Origin: Sarcocystis neurona
Taxonomy: Eukaryota; Apicomplexa; Conoidasida; Eucoccidiorida; Sarcocystidae
Direction of reading: 5' to 3'
Assembly: GCA_000727475.1 (NCBI GenBank)
Contig: KL647293.1
Span: 2,244,588-2,308,587 of the forward strand
Length of the DNA stretch: 64,000 nt
The stretch's first letter is position 1. Each line of letters opens with the position of its first letter. The translations under genes and the position numbers were made by a program. Below, piece by piece: positions 37,701-48,419 of the stretch. The notes beneath the pieces are model-generated. The model saw only the letters and a program-made list of their open reading frames with translations, had not been told where the DNA came from and did no database searches.

Positions 37701-40700
37701 GTCCCCTTCTGTGCAAGAGCTGAAGAACGCTGCTGCTGCGACGTTCAGGTCGCTGCGACCCCACACACGACTCCTCCAGCTGCCAACCTCCCATCTGCCC
37801 CGGCAAATGGCGAGGGACAGCAACGCTCGCGGTGTCCTCGGTCATCAACAGCAACAGAGACGAGACAACGGAGAGACTGTCGTTACCTGCTGGCTCGGGT
37901 CGCAGTTTGCTGCACGTGCGTGTCGAGTGCCTCCTGCCGTGCCTGCAGCTGCGTTACGCACAGCACACGAACGAGGAAAAGCGCAGCAGCAGCAGCAGCA
38001 CGGCGGCACGTCAGAGCGCAAGGGAAGGCGACCCAGAAGAAAGTGTGTAGGTGGAGACGCGAAGTGGAAAAGAGACGGGCAGAGAGCGGGAGATACAGGC
38101 AGGCAGAGCAGCTGACAAAGAAGAGACGCAGATACGCAACGAGAACAGAGTACGGTGGTGGAAAGGCGAAGAAAAGATATGTCGACGGGGAAGACGCAAG
38201 AAAAGGAGAGGGAAGAGCGACGGGGACGACAAAACGAGGAGCAGCAGCAACGTCAGCAGCAGCAACCCGCGCTATTCTACCAGAAACAACGTGACCTCCC
38301 ATCCGCTGCACCAACGCCACAGCAGCCGCATCTGCAGCCACACATAGCGGCAGCACGCGCACGCGCCGCAGCGGCGCACGTGAAGAAGCCCCCGCGCGCA
38401 TGCACGTGCAACAACAGCAGACGCAGCGGGAGAATAACTGCAGCAATACAAGTGCAGGACGCGGCAGCAGGAGCCGCTACGCCACCGCAGGCGTTCGAGA
38501 CAGCGACACGGACACATACATATACATTCATATATGTGTGTATACCGGAAGAGCGAGGCCGCAGCAGCGTGTGCTTCTCGGCGGCACGACGCGCTGTCTG
38601 CGTCCTGCGAGGAGACGTGGCAAGTCACACAGCCAACCAGGCAGAAGAGACTGGCGAACGGTGCGCACGCAGCAGTTTATCGTACGGGGAGCGGCATGCA
38701 GCGCCACGATGGAGGAAAGCAGCCGCGACCAGCGGTAGACTCAGTCGGCCTCAAGTTCTAGCAGCGCGGAGGCGAAGCACCAAGGAGAAGACGAAGAAAT
38801 AACTACTTATAAAAGTGGTTCTTGAGTCCGACTACACATCCTACTAGGAGAAAAAAAAGTGACGAAGACGCAGCTAAGCTGTGGACGTCTCTTGTGTGGG
38901 GGAAGGGGCCGTACCTCCTGCTCCTGCTGCTGCAGGACTTGCTCCCGCTCTGCTAGTGCCCGCTGCTCGGCACGCGCTGCTTCCTCCTGTGCCAGCAGCT
39001 GCGCTTCCAGCCTGCGGCGCACGCACCGCCGCCAGCAGCAAGCCAACGCAAGAGCAGCAGCAGTTTCAAGCAACTCGGCACTTACACACGCATATATGTA
39101 TACAAATGTGTAGTTCATAAATACATGAATCTCTACATACATATTGATACAGGGCGCAGCAAGGCAAGGCTGTGTCACAGAGAGTTCAGCCCTCTTCTCT
39201 TCGGCAGGCTGAGACGTGTGGCAGTCTGACCGTAGAGGAGAGCAGAAGAAGCAAAAGCAGCAACTGCACAAGAGAGAGAGGAAGGGCGCGCAGGGGTGGT
39301 GGAGAGACCGGCACTCCGAGTCGCCGAGACAACAGCAGGCCCCCAGTGCAGACGAGGAGAAGAGGCTTGGCCTGGACGGAGCACACGAAAAAAGAGTGGG
39401 AGAAGCAGGAGCCGAGAGAAAAAGTGCGCAGGGAGAACAGGAAGAAGAACGAGCTCGGAAAGGGCACGGACAACACTTCCGCGGCATCGTCGAACTGGGA
39501 CGTAAAACGAAGAAAAGTCGCGGGGACGGAGGAGATGACAATTGACGCGCGGAAACGGACAAAGAGAGGAATAGAAACGCAGACACTGTTTCAAACAAAG
39601 AGAGGCACGAGCACGCACAAGTACATACATACTTACATATATATATATATATATATACATTTGTGTACACCGCATATATGAGAAGATGTGTGTGGATTCG
39701 AGTGTGTGTATGGGTATGCGCATAGTGATAGTGTCGCCGCGGAGGAACAGGAAGAAGAAGAGGAAAAGAGAGAAGGAAGTAAGAGCCGTTGTTTGTTTGC
39801 AAGAAGGAGAGGAGGGAGCATAACAGTTGGGACCACCGTGGGGAGTAGACTGGAGAAGTTCCTTGCAGTCATATTATCTTCCTTTTGTTGTCTCTGCTGC
39901 CGTGTGTACTGCTGCTGGTGCTGCTCAGAACGGCTGCAACAGTGGGGTCTCACTCCTGCTGCTTCTGGCGCACGCCAGCAATATCTCTCTCTCTTTCCTC
40001 GTGCTGCTGCTGCAGCTCCAGCAGCTGCTGCTGCAGCGTCGCGACCGCCTCCTCAGTGGCGCTGCATGCACACAAGGCAGCCCCACCAGGCACAGCGGCA
40101 GCACTGCGCAGCAGACTCCGACGCGCGTCCTCCTCACCACAGAGAAACACGAGAGGGCGCATCTGCGCGACACAGGGAAGACGCTCTACACGAGTTGCCC
40201 GCTGCAAAAGAAGAGAAGCAACTGAAGAAGAAGAGCGAACTGCACGAAGATGTCGTTCCGATGCCGGGGAAGAACAAGCTGTCGATGACACCCGGGCGCA
40301 CATCGAAGCAGCGGGACGGAAGAAAAAGAAGAAGAGGCAGCAGCAGACGCAGAAGGGAGCAACGCCAGCAGCTGTCGAGAAGCACCAAGAAAAACAGAAG
40401 CAGCAGCGGCAGTCACTGAAGACGCAGCCCCAACAGCGCACGCAGCGAGGGCCGCAACTAACGCAAGAGCAGCAGCAGCTGCACTCACAGCAGCAGCAGC
40501 AGAACCGCGACGTTGGCAGCAGGTAGTTCAGCGCCCGGAGCGCGGACACACAGCCGTAACGGCAGAGAAGAACAACTCGCAAGAGGCCCACGAGTGAATC
40601 AAGACAGTAGTACAAGCTCGGAAAGTGATCTACACGCCGCAACACAGCAGCGGCAGCAGTAAAAGAGAAGAGAATCCACAAGCAGATATCCTCCTCAGTT

Positions 40701-40877
40701 AATACGAACAAACGGACGCATCGCGAGGCGGCTGTAGGACATGGGCACGGCTACACAGAAGAGGCCCGCGTGTGGGTGTGGAAGCTGCTGGCACGTCTAC
40801 CTGCAGACAGGCACACGTGTTTTCCAACAGAATACTCCGTCAGACATATACACATGTGTCACAAAACACACCCTCGC

Positions 40878-40918
<41 letters not shown>

Positions 40919-43900
40919 TACTATATGTAAGAAGAGTCTCGCAGACGACCACAGATCTATACGTACGCCGATGTCTCGATGTATGTATGTATGTATGCAT
41001 GTAATTTATGTATGTAGCGTAATTCATGTAATGTATGTAATGTATGTATGTAATGTATCTTTCCTTGTATGTATGTATGTATGTATGTATGTATGCAATG
41101 TATGTATGTGGGTATGTATGTATGTATGTGTACGAACATCCAGCAGGAGGTGTAGAGGTGTGACGCGCCTACTACGCTCAAGGACTATATATATATATAT
41201 ATATATTTATGAATATATATTGATTGACACCCAGACAGGCACACGGAGAGTTAAAGAAATTCAGCTCAACGAAGCAGGTGCGGCAGCATGAAAGTCTCTG
41301 TAGTCACAAGACCAATTCCCCATGTATACATATACGCATATACATATACACATATAAAGATATCTACGTATATACAATGAGAAAGAGACAGAGAGAGAGA
41401 AAGAAAGAGGAAGACAAAAAGAAAATACCGGCAAATTCGACATTCAGAAAGGCATCTATAGTGCAACACCAATATCTACGCTGCCTCCAACACTTGCGCA
41501 TACACACACACATGCGCATATATATATATATATATCTGGAGAGAGAAAGATAGATATATATATATGTATATGGAGAGAGAAAGATATATATATATATATG
41601 TATATGGAGAGAGAAAGATATATATATAGACATATATATATGTGTATATGGAGAGAGAAAGAGATATATATATGTGTATATGGAGAGAGAAAGAAGGAGA
41701 GAAAGAGGGAGAGAGAGGGAGAGAGAGAGATGCACATGTATACTTATGTATGTACATTTATGTATATATATATATATAGATATGTATGTATATATATATA
41801 TATATATACACGCACACTGGGAATGTACGTACCCATTATTGCGAGCTGAGTACGCATTAGGCACTTGTAATACTCAGCCAGGTAGAGGTTATATACACGT
41901 ATATTCTCAAGAGGTTCACAAGTAGACTCCCACATACACATACATGTACACACATATACGTACACACGTCCATATATATATATATATACATCACATAAAT
42001 GCGTGCCGTGACATAAGTGTATGTGTGTGTGCATATATATATATATATGTATGGACATTGTCGAGATACGTTGGTGAGGGAAACGCGAAGCACGTACAGC
42101 TGCTGTTCCTCAAGTTGCTCAAGCTGCGCGTTTGTCTGGGCAAGAGTTGTCTTCTTCCTCGCGGCTATCTCGGCGGCACGTGCTGCAGCTGCTGCCGCCT
42201 CTTCTTCGCAGCGACGAAGGTTCTGCTGCAGAGCCTCGGAGGCCTGCAAGCAGCAGCGCAGCAACAGGACACTGCAGCAGCGACAGGCAGCGGCAGTGCG
42301 AAGCAACACAGAAAGCCGCAGCAGTGCGAAGAAACCGCAGCACCGCGTCGAAGACTGCGGCAGCCCGGGCAACAGCAGCTTTGCGCACAAGCACACCCCA
42401 CTGGCAGCAGTCGCGGAGACTGCGAGCAGGACAACGAGCAGCAGCACAGGGCAGGCGCCGCAGCAACAGATCAACGCTGTAGCGCATGCACCCACGCGAG
42501 CTTCAAACCGAAGAATCCTTCGCATTTGTCTTGTCTCATTAGAACCTCCTTTCTCCGGCTACTGCCACCGCTGTCCGACCGCCCAGCCGGTCACCGTGCT
42601 GCTGCTGCTCCTTCCCTACTATGTCTCGTTTTCCTCCTCCTACCCTGCTGCTGCGCGCTCGGCTGCCGTGCTGCTGCTGCTGCGTGCCTGCCGCTGCGGC
42701 TCTGTCGGGACCTTCGTCTGCAGCTGGCAAGACGCTGTTGCTCCCTGGTGCTGCCTTTCCTCTCGCCTCTTCCCAGCAAGTACCCGAGCCTTCCCCTCTC
42801 CTGCCCCGACATCAGAAGCCCCGCGTCTCGGCGAGGAGTACACCAGAGCTGCTGCATGCGCGGCTGCTGCATGCGCGGCTGCTGCACGCGCGGCCGCTGC
42901 AGAAGCTGCCCGGTCGCAGTGTCTCAGACGTTTTCGAGGCAGCAGCTCGCCTCTGCAGCTCTCTCTCAATCTTCGGCTGCTCCTTTCCTCTGTGTGTTGC
43001 ACGCCCGTCCTTCTCGCGTCTCTCCCTGTCCTCCCGCCGTGTGTCTCCGGTGCACGTCCACCGCCTCTTCTCTCCCTCCCTCTGGCAGCAGCAGCAGCAC
43101 CCTCCCATGTCCTTCTCTCTCTGCAGCAGCATCCCAGGCGTATGCTGCCGGGCAGTGCTGCCTCTTCATGAATCTGTCTTCCTTTCACACAGCGCTCTTA
43201 TGTACACGTTCAGATATACATGTGCACAGGGAGAGAGACAGAGAGACGGAAAGACAGGGAGACACAGAGAGAAAGTTATACACGTCTCCTGTTAACAACG
43301 AGTCGACACACCTTCCCACCGGCCGTCTCGACCTGTCGTGAACAACTACGACGAGGCTGCTGCAGGTGTTTTTCACGACCCCTGGCGGCCGACCTGCTCT
43401 GCCCCAGTCCCCTCCATGACCTGCAAAGCAGCAGCCGTCCTCCCCCTCTGCTGCTGCTGCTGCTGACCACCGCTGCAGCGCGTGCACGCAGGCAGTCATC
43501 ACAAATACATGCTACGTGTCTCGCTGGGCGCTGCTGCCGTTGCCGCTATCCTTCTGCTCTACAGACCCCTCCTCCACCACGCGGTGTACAGACACCCAAA
43601 CGTCCAACAGACAAGAAACTGCTGCTCTCGCGTGCGCGCGCGCGCTGCGACAGGGGCATGTCGTCTGCAGCTGACACCCCCCGGTCGGACACTTCCTCCG
43701 ACTTGCCTTTTTCTTCCCGCGTGAATTTTCACTAGTCTTTCTCTCACTTTCCGGCTCCTTCTGGTGGTCCTTTCTCTCACGTATTGCAGGAACGCATGCA
43801 CGTAGGTAAAACACGTTCGCAGACGCAGTTTTTCTTCGCCATCTGCAGCTTCTCCTCGTGCTGCCCTGCTGGCTCCCAGAGCTTCTTCTCTTGCTGCCCC

Positions 43901-46900
43901 CACTACCCGTCCGACCAAATTTCCTTCACCCACCACCCCCACTCCTACTCCTACTACGATCACCGTTGGTACTGCCCTTCCACTACTATTCGACGACGAG
44001 TGCATATCATCCTTCCCCTGCCCCTCTCTTCCTCTTCCTTCGACATTGGCACTTCGTCGTCCCTCTGCTCCTCCCCCTGCGACTGCAGTTCGGACGTCTT
44101 CTGGCCACCATCTCCCCCACCTGTGTATGTGTGCATCAGGGGCTGACGACCCTTGTTCTCCGTCCTCTTCTTTCTATTCCCCGTTTTTCTCTGAGGCTGC
44201 TGTCGAGAGTACTAACACCCCTCGAAGACGCGACTTCCATCTACTCGTCCGACAATCTCGACGTTGCTGGCGCTCTCTGTGCGGCTCCTACGACAACTAC
44301 TACTCCCCTACTAGGACTACTCCTCCTGCGACTCCTTCTGCAGCTCCCGTTTCGACGGATTCTCAGCAGCAAAAATGTCTCTGTCTTTTCGTTCTCCCCC
44401 CCGCCCCCCTTCGGTTCCCCACTGCTGCACCGCCCCGCCATGACAGCGACACACACGACTGCCGTCCGTGTGCAACAGCAGCACCTGCTGCAGACGCCGC
44501 AGCACACCGTCGCAGCGACAGCAAATACTCTGCAACTGCAGCAAGAAGAACAAAGGCTCAGAGATCACTTCCACAGAAACTTCATCCGCCTCCTCTTTGC
44601 CGGTGCAAATCAACACGCCCACCTCTCCCAGACGACGGCAAATACCCACACCTCGACGTTAGCGGGACTAGCGGCTTCATTACGCTACTACCCACATATC
44701 ATCTACTGCCCGCGCACGGCCTCAGCCACGCGCTGCAGGACTCTCCTGGTCCTCCTGCTGCTGCTGAAGCACCGGCACGCCGCTCCAGAGATTCTCCCAC
44801 AACTGCGGTGAAGGCCACAGACTGTCCCTCCGCAGCCACTACTACTGTTACTACTACGGCCAGGCATCGGGCTGCTACGAGCGTTCCTGCTTCTCATATA
44901 TAACGACTTCTTGGACAGCATCATGTCTCCAGTTCCCTCCCTTGCTCGCATGCTGCTTCAGTATTCACTAATATCGCAACACACACACTTCCAGCCCTCA
45001 AGGAAATCCGCCGTTTTTCCTTCAACTTGACCCGACGGCATTTCTCTGTGGAGCTACACACTGGCGCATGCGTGCAGTGTCCACTAAGAGGATTTCTACC
45101 ACGCTACTAAATGTATATATATATAGATATGAGGACACGTATACATGTGGACGGAATGTGTCTCTCTCTCTATATATGTATATTAGTCCTTCTTTACCGT
45201 GGCTTCTGAGCTACACAGCAGCCCTTCTCCTGTGCGTTCGTAGCGACAGGACTTCCCTTCTTTGTCTCCTGCTGCCACAAACACAATCTCAACGCATTCC
45301 TTTCTCTCCTCTTTCGGCTGAAAATAAGCAGTCCTTTCTCTGAGTCAGTTCTCTCTTGTTCCGCTTCCGGAAGCGTGTCTGTGCCGTACCTGGGCAAGTG
45401 TATGCGTCTCTTCGTCAAGCCAGCGCTTGGCTTCCGCCGCCTGCTGCTGCTGCTGCTGGACCTTGAGCGTGGCTGCCTGCTGCAGCTGCTGCTGAATGTC
45501 CGCGACCTCCTGCAGCAGCCCCTGCATGCGGGTAACCAGTTCGAGCAGCAGGTGGCGCTGCTGCTGCTGCTCCGCCGTCAGCGTCTCAGCAGCAGTGTCG
45601 TACTCCTGCTGCAGCTGCTGCAGCTCCACGTCCACCAAAGCAGCAGCCTCAAAGTCCTCTGCGGCTACCCATTTCTCCTGCTGCTGTTGCATCTCCTGCT
45701 CTCGCTGCTGCAGGTGCTGCAGCAGCTCCCCTGTCGCTGCTTGCTTCTCGCTACACTCCAGCAACTCCCGCAGCAGCTGCCGCTGCCGTGTCGCGTACTG
45801 CACGCGGCAGTGCGCATATGCATCAGTTGCTTCTTCGAGTGAAAATTCTCTCGCATTTTCGTCCCTGTTGCTGCTGCGGCTCTCCTCTAGCTCCCTGCCC
45901 ACGTAGCTGCTGGCGCTGCTGCTGCCGCTGCTGCTGCCGTCCTCCTTCGCGTGACGGCTCCTCGTCTGCCTGCTTCCCTCGGCCTCTGTCCCGGAGCCCT
46001 CGGTCTGTTGTTGCCGCTTCTGCTTGCCTGCTGCTTCTTCTGCCTCCTCATTTTTCGCTGTTGGGGCTGCGTATCCAGCACACACCCCACCAGCAAAAAC
46101 TTCTCTTCTTCCCGTTCCTTGCGCAGCAGCAGCAGCAGCAATCGTCTCGTCAGCAGCAGGCGTTCGCTTGGTCACCGGTACAGTACTTGCTGTGGGTTGG
46201 CGCCTGAGCCTCAAAGGAGGACTCGTGCCTGGCACGCCGGTGCCTGGGCTACACCTACTGCTCTGCTTTACGAACACAAACGACCTGCGCTCGCCGTCCC
46301 CACGTTGCTGCCGCTGTTGCTGTTCTTCTTCGCCTTGCCGTCTGCGCTGCTGCTGCTGTGCTTCAACAGACGTACTGCTTCTTTCGGACGCATCCGAGAC
46401 AGAGGCAGGCGGGGACTCGACAGCAGTGGCAGCGTCTGTGCTGCCCGGTGTACAGACACTACTACGGCCATCCCATGTCCCACCAGGCGGCGCTGCTGCT
46501 GTGGCTGCTGCCACTGCCGCCGGGGTTGAGAACAAGCTGCCGTCAACGGCCTGATGCGACAGCACGGCTTCCAACTGCAGCTCCTCCTGACGACGTTGCA
46601 GCTGCCGCTGCTCCTGCTGCTGCCGAGCATGCTGCTGTAACAGCAGCTGCGTCTGCTGCTGCTGCAGCAACAGCTGGGCCTGCTGTTGCTGCTGCAGCTG
46701 TTCTCGGCCAGCGAAGCCCGGCACCCGCACGCGCCGAGGCTTCTTCACAATTTTACGGCCCTCCGCCGGCTCTGGCTGCCACGCGTGCTGCTGCTGCTGC
46801 GAAGTGAGCAGCTGAGGCTGCTGGAGCGGGAAGCCCAGCCCCTGCTGCTGCTCCTCGACCGGCTGCTGAGCCAGGGGCCCAGTCGTTGGCGCGGCATCGT

Positions 46901-48419
46901 GGCTGCTTCCACCATGGAAATGCTGGTTGCCGCTGCCACCTGTGGCGACGCTGCTGACGCAGCTGTCTACGTTGCTGCTGCTGATGCCGCTGCTGCTGCT
47001 GACGCGAGCGAAGCCGAAGGCTCGAGGTGTTGCAACGGCTGCCCGTTCGGGTGCGGCCACAGCAGTCGCGGCTTCCCCAGTGCCGCTGCTGTGGCTGTTG
47101 CTGCCTCTGGTGCTTCCGCCCCTCCTGCTGCTCCCTGTACTGCTGGTGTCTCCCTCGCCGGTGCTGCCAGCAAGGTCGGCCTGCTGCAGATGTCGGCTTG
47201 CGTCCTGAAGCGGTGGCAGCTGCTCCGCACTTTCCGCAGCTGCTCCACCGTGTCCATATCCCTGCTGCTGTCGCTCGCGTAGCCTCTGCGACGGGCTTGG
47301 AGGCCAAGGATGGACAGCAGCTGCAGCAACAGCAGCGCTACTCTCCTCAAGATGCGCTGCTGGTGAGCTGGGTCCAACTGCTCGTGCTGCCGCTCTTGCC
47401 CGGTGTAAGGCGGTGGCGGATCTCCGTCTGTCTGTTGCTGCTGCTGCTGTTGCATCGACTCCCTCGAGGGCTGCAGCAGCTTCTTCTGCTGCCGCATCTA
47501 CTGCAGCAGCCGCATCTGCTGCTGTAACTGGCAGCGAGCGAGCGGACTGCAGTAATGAGCCCGGCTGCCGCGGGACAGACGACCTGCTGTTGTCATCAAG
47601 GCAGCTGCTGCTTAACGCCTGAAGCACCCGTGGGGTCCTCGCAGGTCGGGTCACACCGCCTCCTGCAGCGACTGCTGAGTTTGCTGCTGCTGTTCCTGCT
47701 GCTGCTGTTGCCGTATGACTGTCGCCGTGAGCGTAAGAGCTACCAGTAGTTGCGGGTGACTGCGAGGACACAGAAAACGAAAAGAGAGTTGAAAAGAAAC
47801 TTCGGTGCTGGTCCTGCGCCTGCTCTCTCGACTGCTGCTCGTGCTGCTGGTAATTATCGTCCGCTCCGTGCTGCTGCTGCTCTTGTTGCCGTAGCGTCTG
47901 CTGCGATCGCTGCGCCTGCTGCAACCTAAGTTGCTGCAAGGACTGGCGCTGCTGCTGCAGCTCCTCCTGCGGCTGAGGACGATGCCGTTGCCGCTGCTGC
48001 TGCTGAAGTCTGTGCTGCTGGTGTTGCTGTTGCTGTTGTCGGGGGACCGCTGCCGCGTCGGTAGCAGCCTCGGACACGGCGGCGTCACTTTCCTCAGCCC
48101 GGTCGAGAGGTCTGCTGCTCTGGCTTCGCAGCGGCGCACGCGGAGCAGCAGGTGGCGCAGGAGCCGCGGAAATCTCTGCGAGCGCGTCAGCAGCTGCAGG
48201 ACCTCTGTCACCAGACGCGGCAGTGACAGGAAGGGCTGCAGGAGCAACAGCAGCAGCACTGGCAGGGGTGTCATCCGTAGGCGCTGCAGCAACAGCAGCA
48301 GGCTTCTTCAGTATCAGCCCACTGAACAACGACATCCTCCCTTCCGCATTAAAGTTGATTCTGCCAGCGAAGCGGTGGACCCAGTACTTCGAAAAGTATC
48401 CTCCTCTTGCTGCGAGCAT
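28721..48419 (-). CDS. Giant coiled-coil protein with UVR-like motifs, 11 exons
   Basis: Minus-strand exons: 48419-45390, 42243-42098, 40061-39954, 39011-38915, 37948-37887, 36872-36729, 36072-36015, 35868-35674, 34585-34511, 33052-32888, 32005-28721 (stop). Lengths sum in frame to about 2,454 residues. The start is ATG 48419 or the in-frame ATG 48335. The first and last exons are long Gln/Ala/Ser-rich blocks; the middle exons are pure heptad-like coiled coil (LEAQLLAQEEAARAEQR; LKDLLEQRRLLQQEVEQ). Two segments, AAEDFEAAALVDVELQQL (exon 1) and AVASRYFKEAAMYTVEIK (exon 8), resemble the UvrB/UvrC interaction motif, for which coccidian proteins are named; a repair role is not implied. LF-x-GL motifs sit near both ends (SLFSGLILKKP, GLFAGLQFK). 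The acceptors at exons 7 and 8 (ATGAG, GGAAG) are unusual, and an EQQQQ repeat at 36354-36440 might be an extra exon. Confidence 0.68.
33230..33760. repeat. TA microsatellites and 18-bp ATGTATGAATACGTGTGT minisatellite
   Basis: Three TA runs (about 33239, 33300 and 33629) flank about five copies of an 18-bp unit containing TATGAATACGTGT at 33332-33420, with further single copies to 33690. It lies in the intron between coiled-coil exons at 34511 and 33052. Confidence 0.8.
35025..35205. repeat. Worn tandem duplication, period 94 bp
   Basis: GCCCATTACCGGTGC at 35031 recurs as GCCCACTACCGGTGC at 35125. Each is followed by CACACCTCCGCATGT, a TA run, and GAGGTAAAGA with AGGAC. It lies in an intron of the coiled-coil gene. 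Confidence 0.75.
36354..36440 (-). repeat. 15-bp GAGCAGCAGCAGCAG minisatellite (EQQQQ frame)
   Basis: On the minus strand four to five units of GAGCAGCAGCAGCAG give a Glu-Gln frame that ends shortly after. It lies between coiled-coil exons 6 and 7. The composition is exon-like, but no splice pair that keeps the Gln frame and the neighbouring phases was found, so it is left outside the gene model. Confidence 0.6.
40880..41135. repeat. TA run and GTAT tetranucleotide array
   Basis: An uninterrupted TA run of about 35 bases starts at 40880. A long GTAT or ATGT array follows from 40979 to about 41130. Both are in the 2.0-kb intron between coiled-coil exons 2 and 3. Confidence 0.85.
41517..41815. 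repeat. Compound TA and GAGAGAAAGA satellite
   Basis: A repeating composite of TATATATA, TGTATATGG and AGAGAGAAAGA runs five to six times, then passes into GA-rich and TA-rich tails. The same intron as the GTAT array holds it. Open frames through it on either strand are accidental. Confidence 0.8.
42621..43295 (+). CDS. Candidate nested plus-strand exon, unrecognised
   Basis: A plus-strand frame opens at ATG 42621 and runs 224 codons inside the first intron of the minus-strand coiled-coil gene. The sequence is protein-like (LSGPSSAAGKTLLLPGAAF) up to about 43190 and includes three LLHAR repeats from a 15-bp unit near 42854-42898. The last 35 codons run into a GA microsatellite, so a donor before that is likely (for example GTATGC at 43140). 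It may be the first exon of the same nested gene as 43658-44903. An antisense frame is also open, so strand is uncertain. Confidence 0.25.
   Translation: MSRFPPPTLLLRARLPCCCCCVPAAAALSGPSSAAGKTLLLPGAAFPLASSQQVPEPSPLLPRHQKPRVSARSTPELLHARLLHARLLHARPLQKLPGRSVSDVFEAAARLCSSLSIFGCSFPLCVARPSFSRLSLSSRRVSPVHVHRLFSPSLWQQQQHPPMSFSLCSSIPGVCCRAVLPLHESVFLSHSALMYTFRYTCAQGERQRDGKTGRHREKVIHVSC
43658..44903 (+). CDS. Candidate nested gene in the first intron of the coiled-coil gene
   Basis: Three plus-strand exons join in phase: 43658-43720 (ATG start, 21 codons), a 16-nt micro-exon 43790-43805 between TATTGCAG and GTAAAA, and 43849-44903 after CATCTGCAG, ending in TAA. They give 1,134 nt, 377 residues. The protein is Pro/Ser/Thr-rich with scattered Cys and is not repetitive (RPTKFPSPTTPTPTPTTITV; SFYSPFFSEAAVESTNTPRR). 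No family is recognised. It lies antisense in intron 42244-45389 of the minus-strand gene. Another frame from ATG 44440 (124 codons) overlaps exon 3 and also looks fairly protein-like, and this stretch is pyrimidine-rich, which lowers stop frequency, so the call needs transcript support. Confidence 0.35.

Noticed and set aside
37404..38294. Plus frame of 296 codons, Lys/Glu/Arg-rich
   Set aside because: It lies opposite introns and a short exon of the minus-strand coiled-coil gene. Intron pyrimidine tracts read antisense give Lys/Glu/Arg frames like this.
39172..39681. Plus frame of 169 codons, Arg/Glu/Lys-rich
   Set aside because: Same reason: it is antisense to an intron of the coiled-coil gene and ends in a TA microsatellite.
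40960..41140. GTAT array as a CRISPR-like or direct-repeat array
   Set aside because: It is a simple tetranucleotide microsatellite with no spacers, in a eukaryotic intron.
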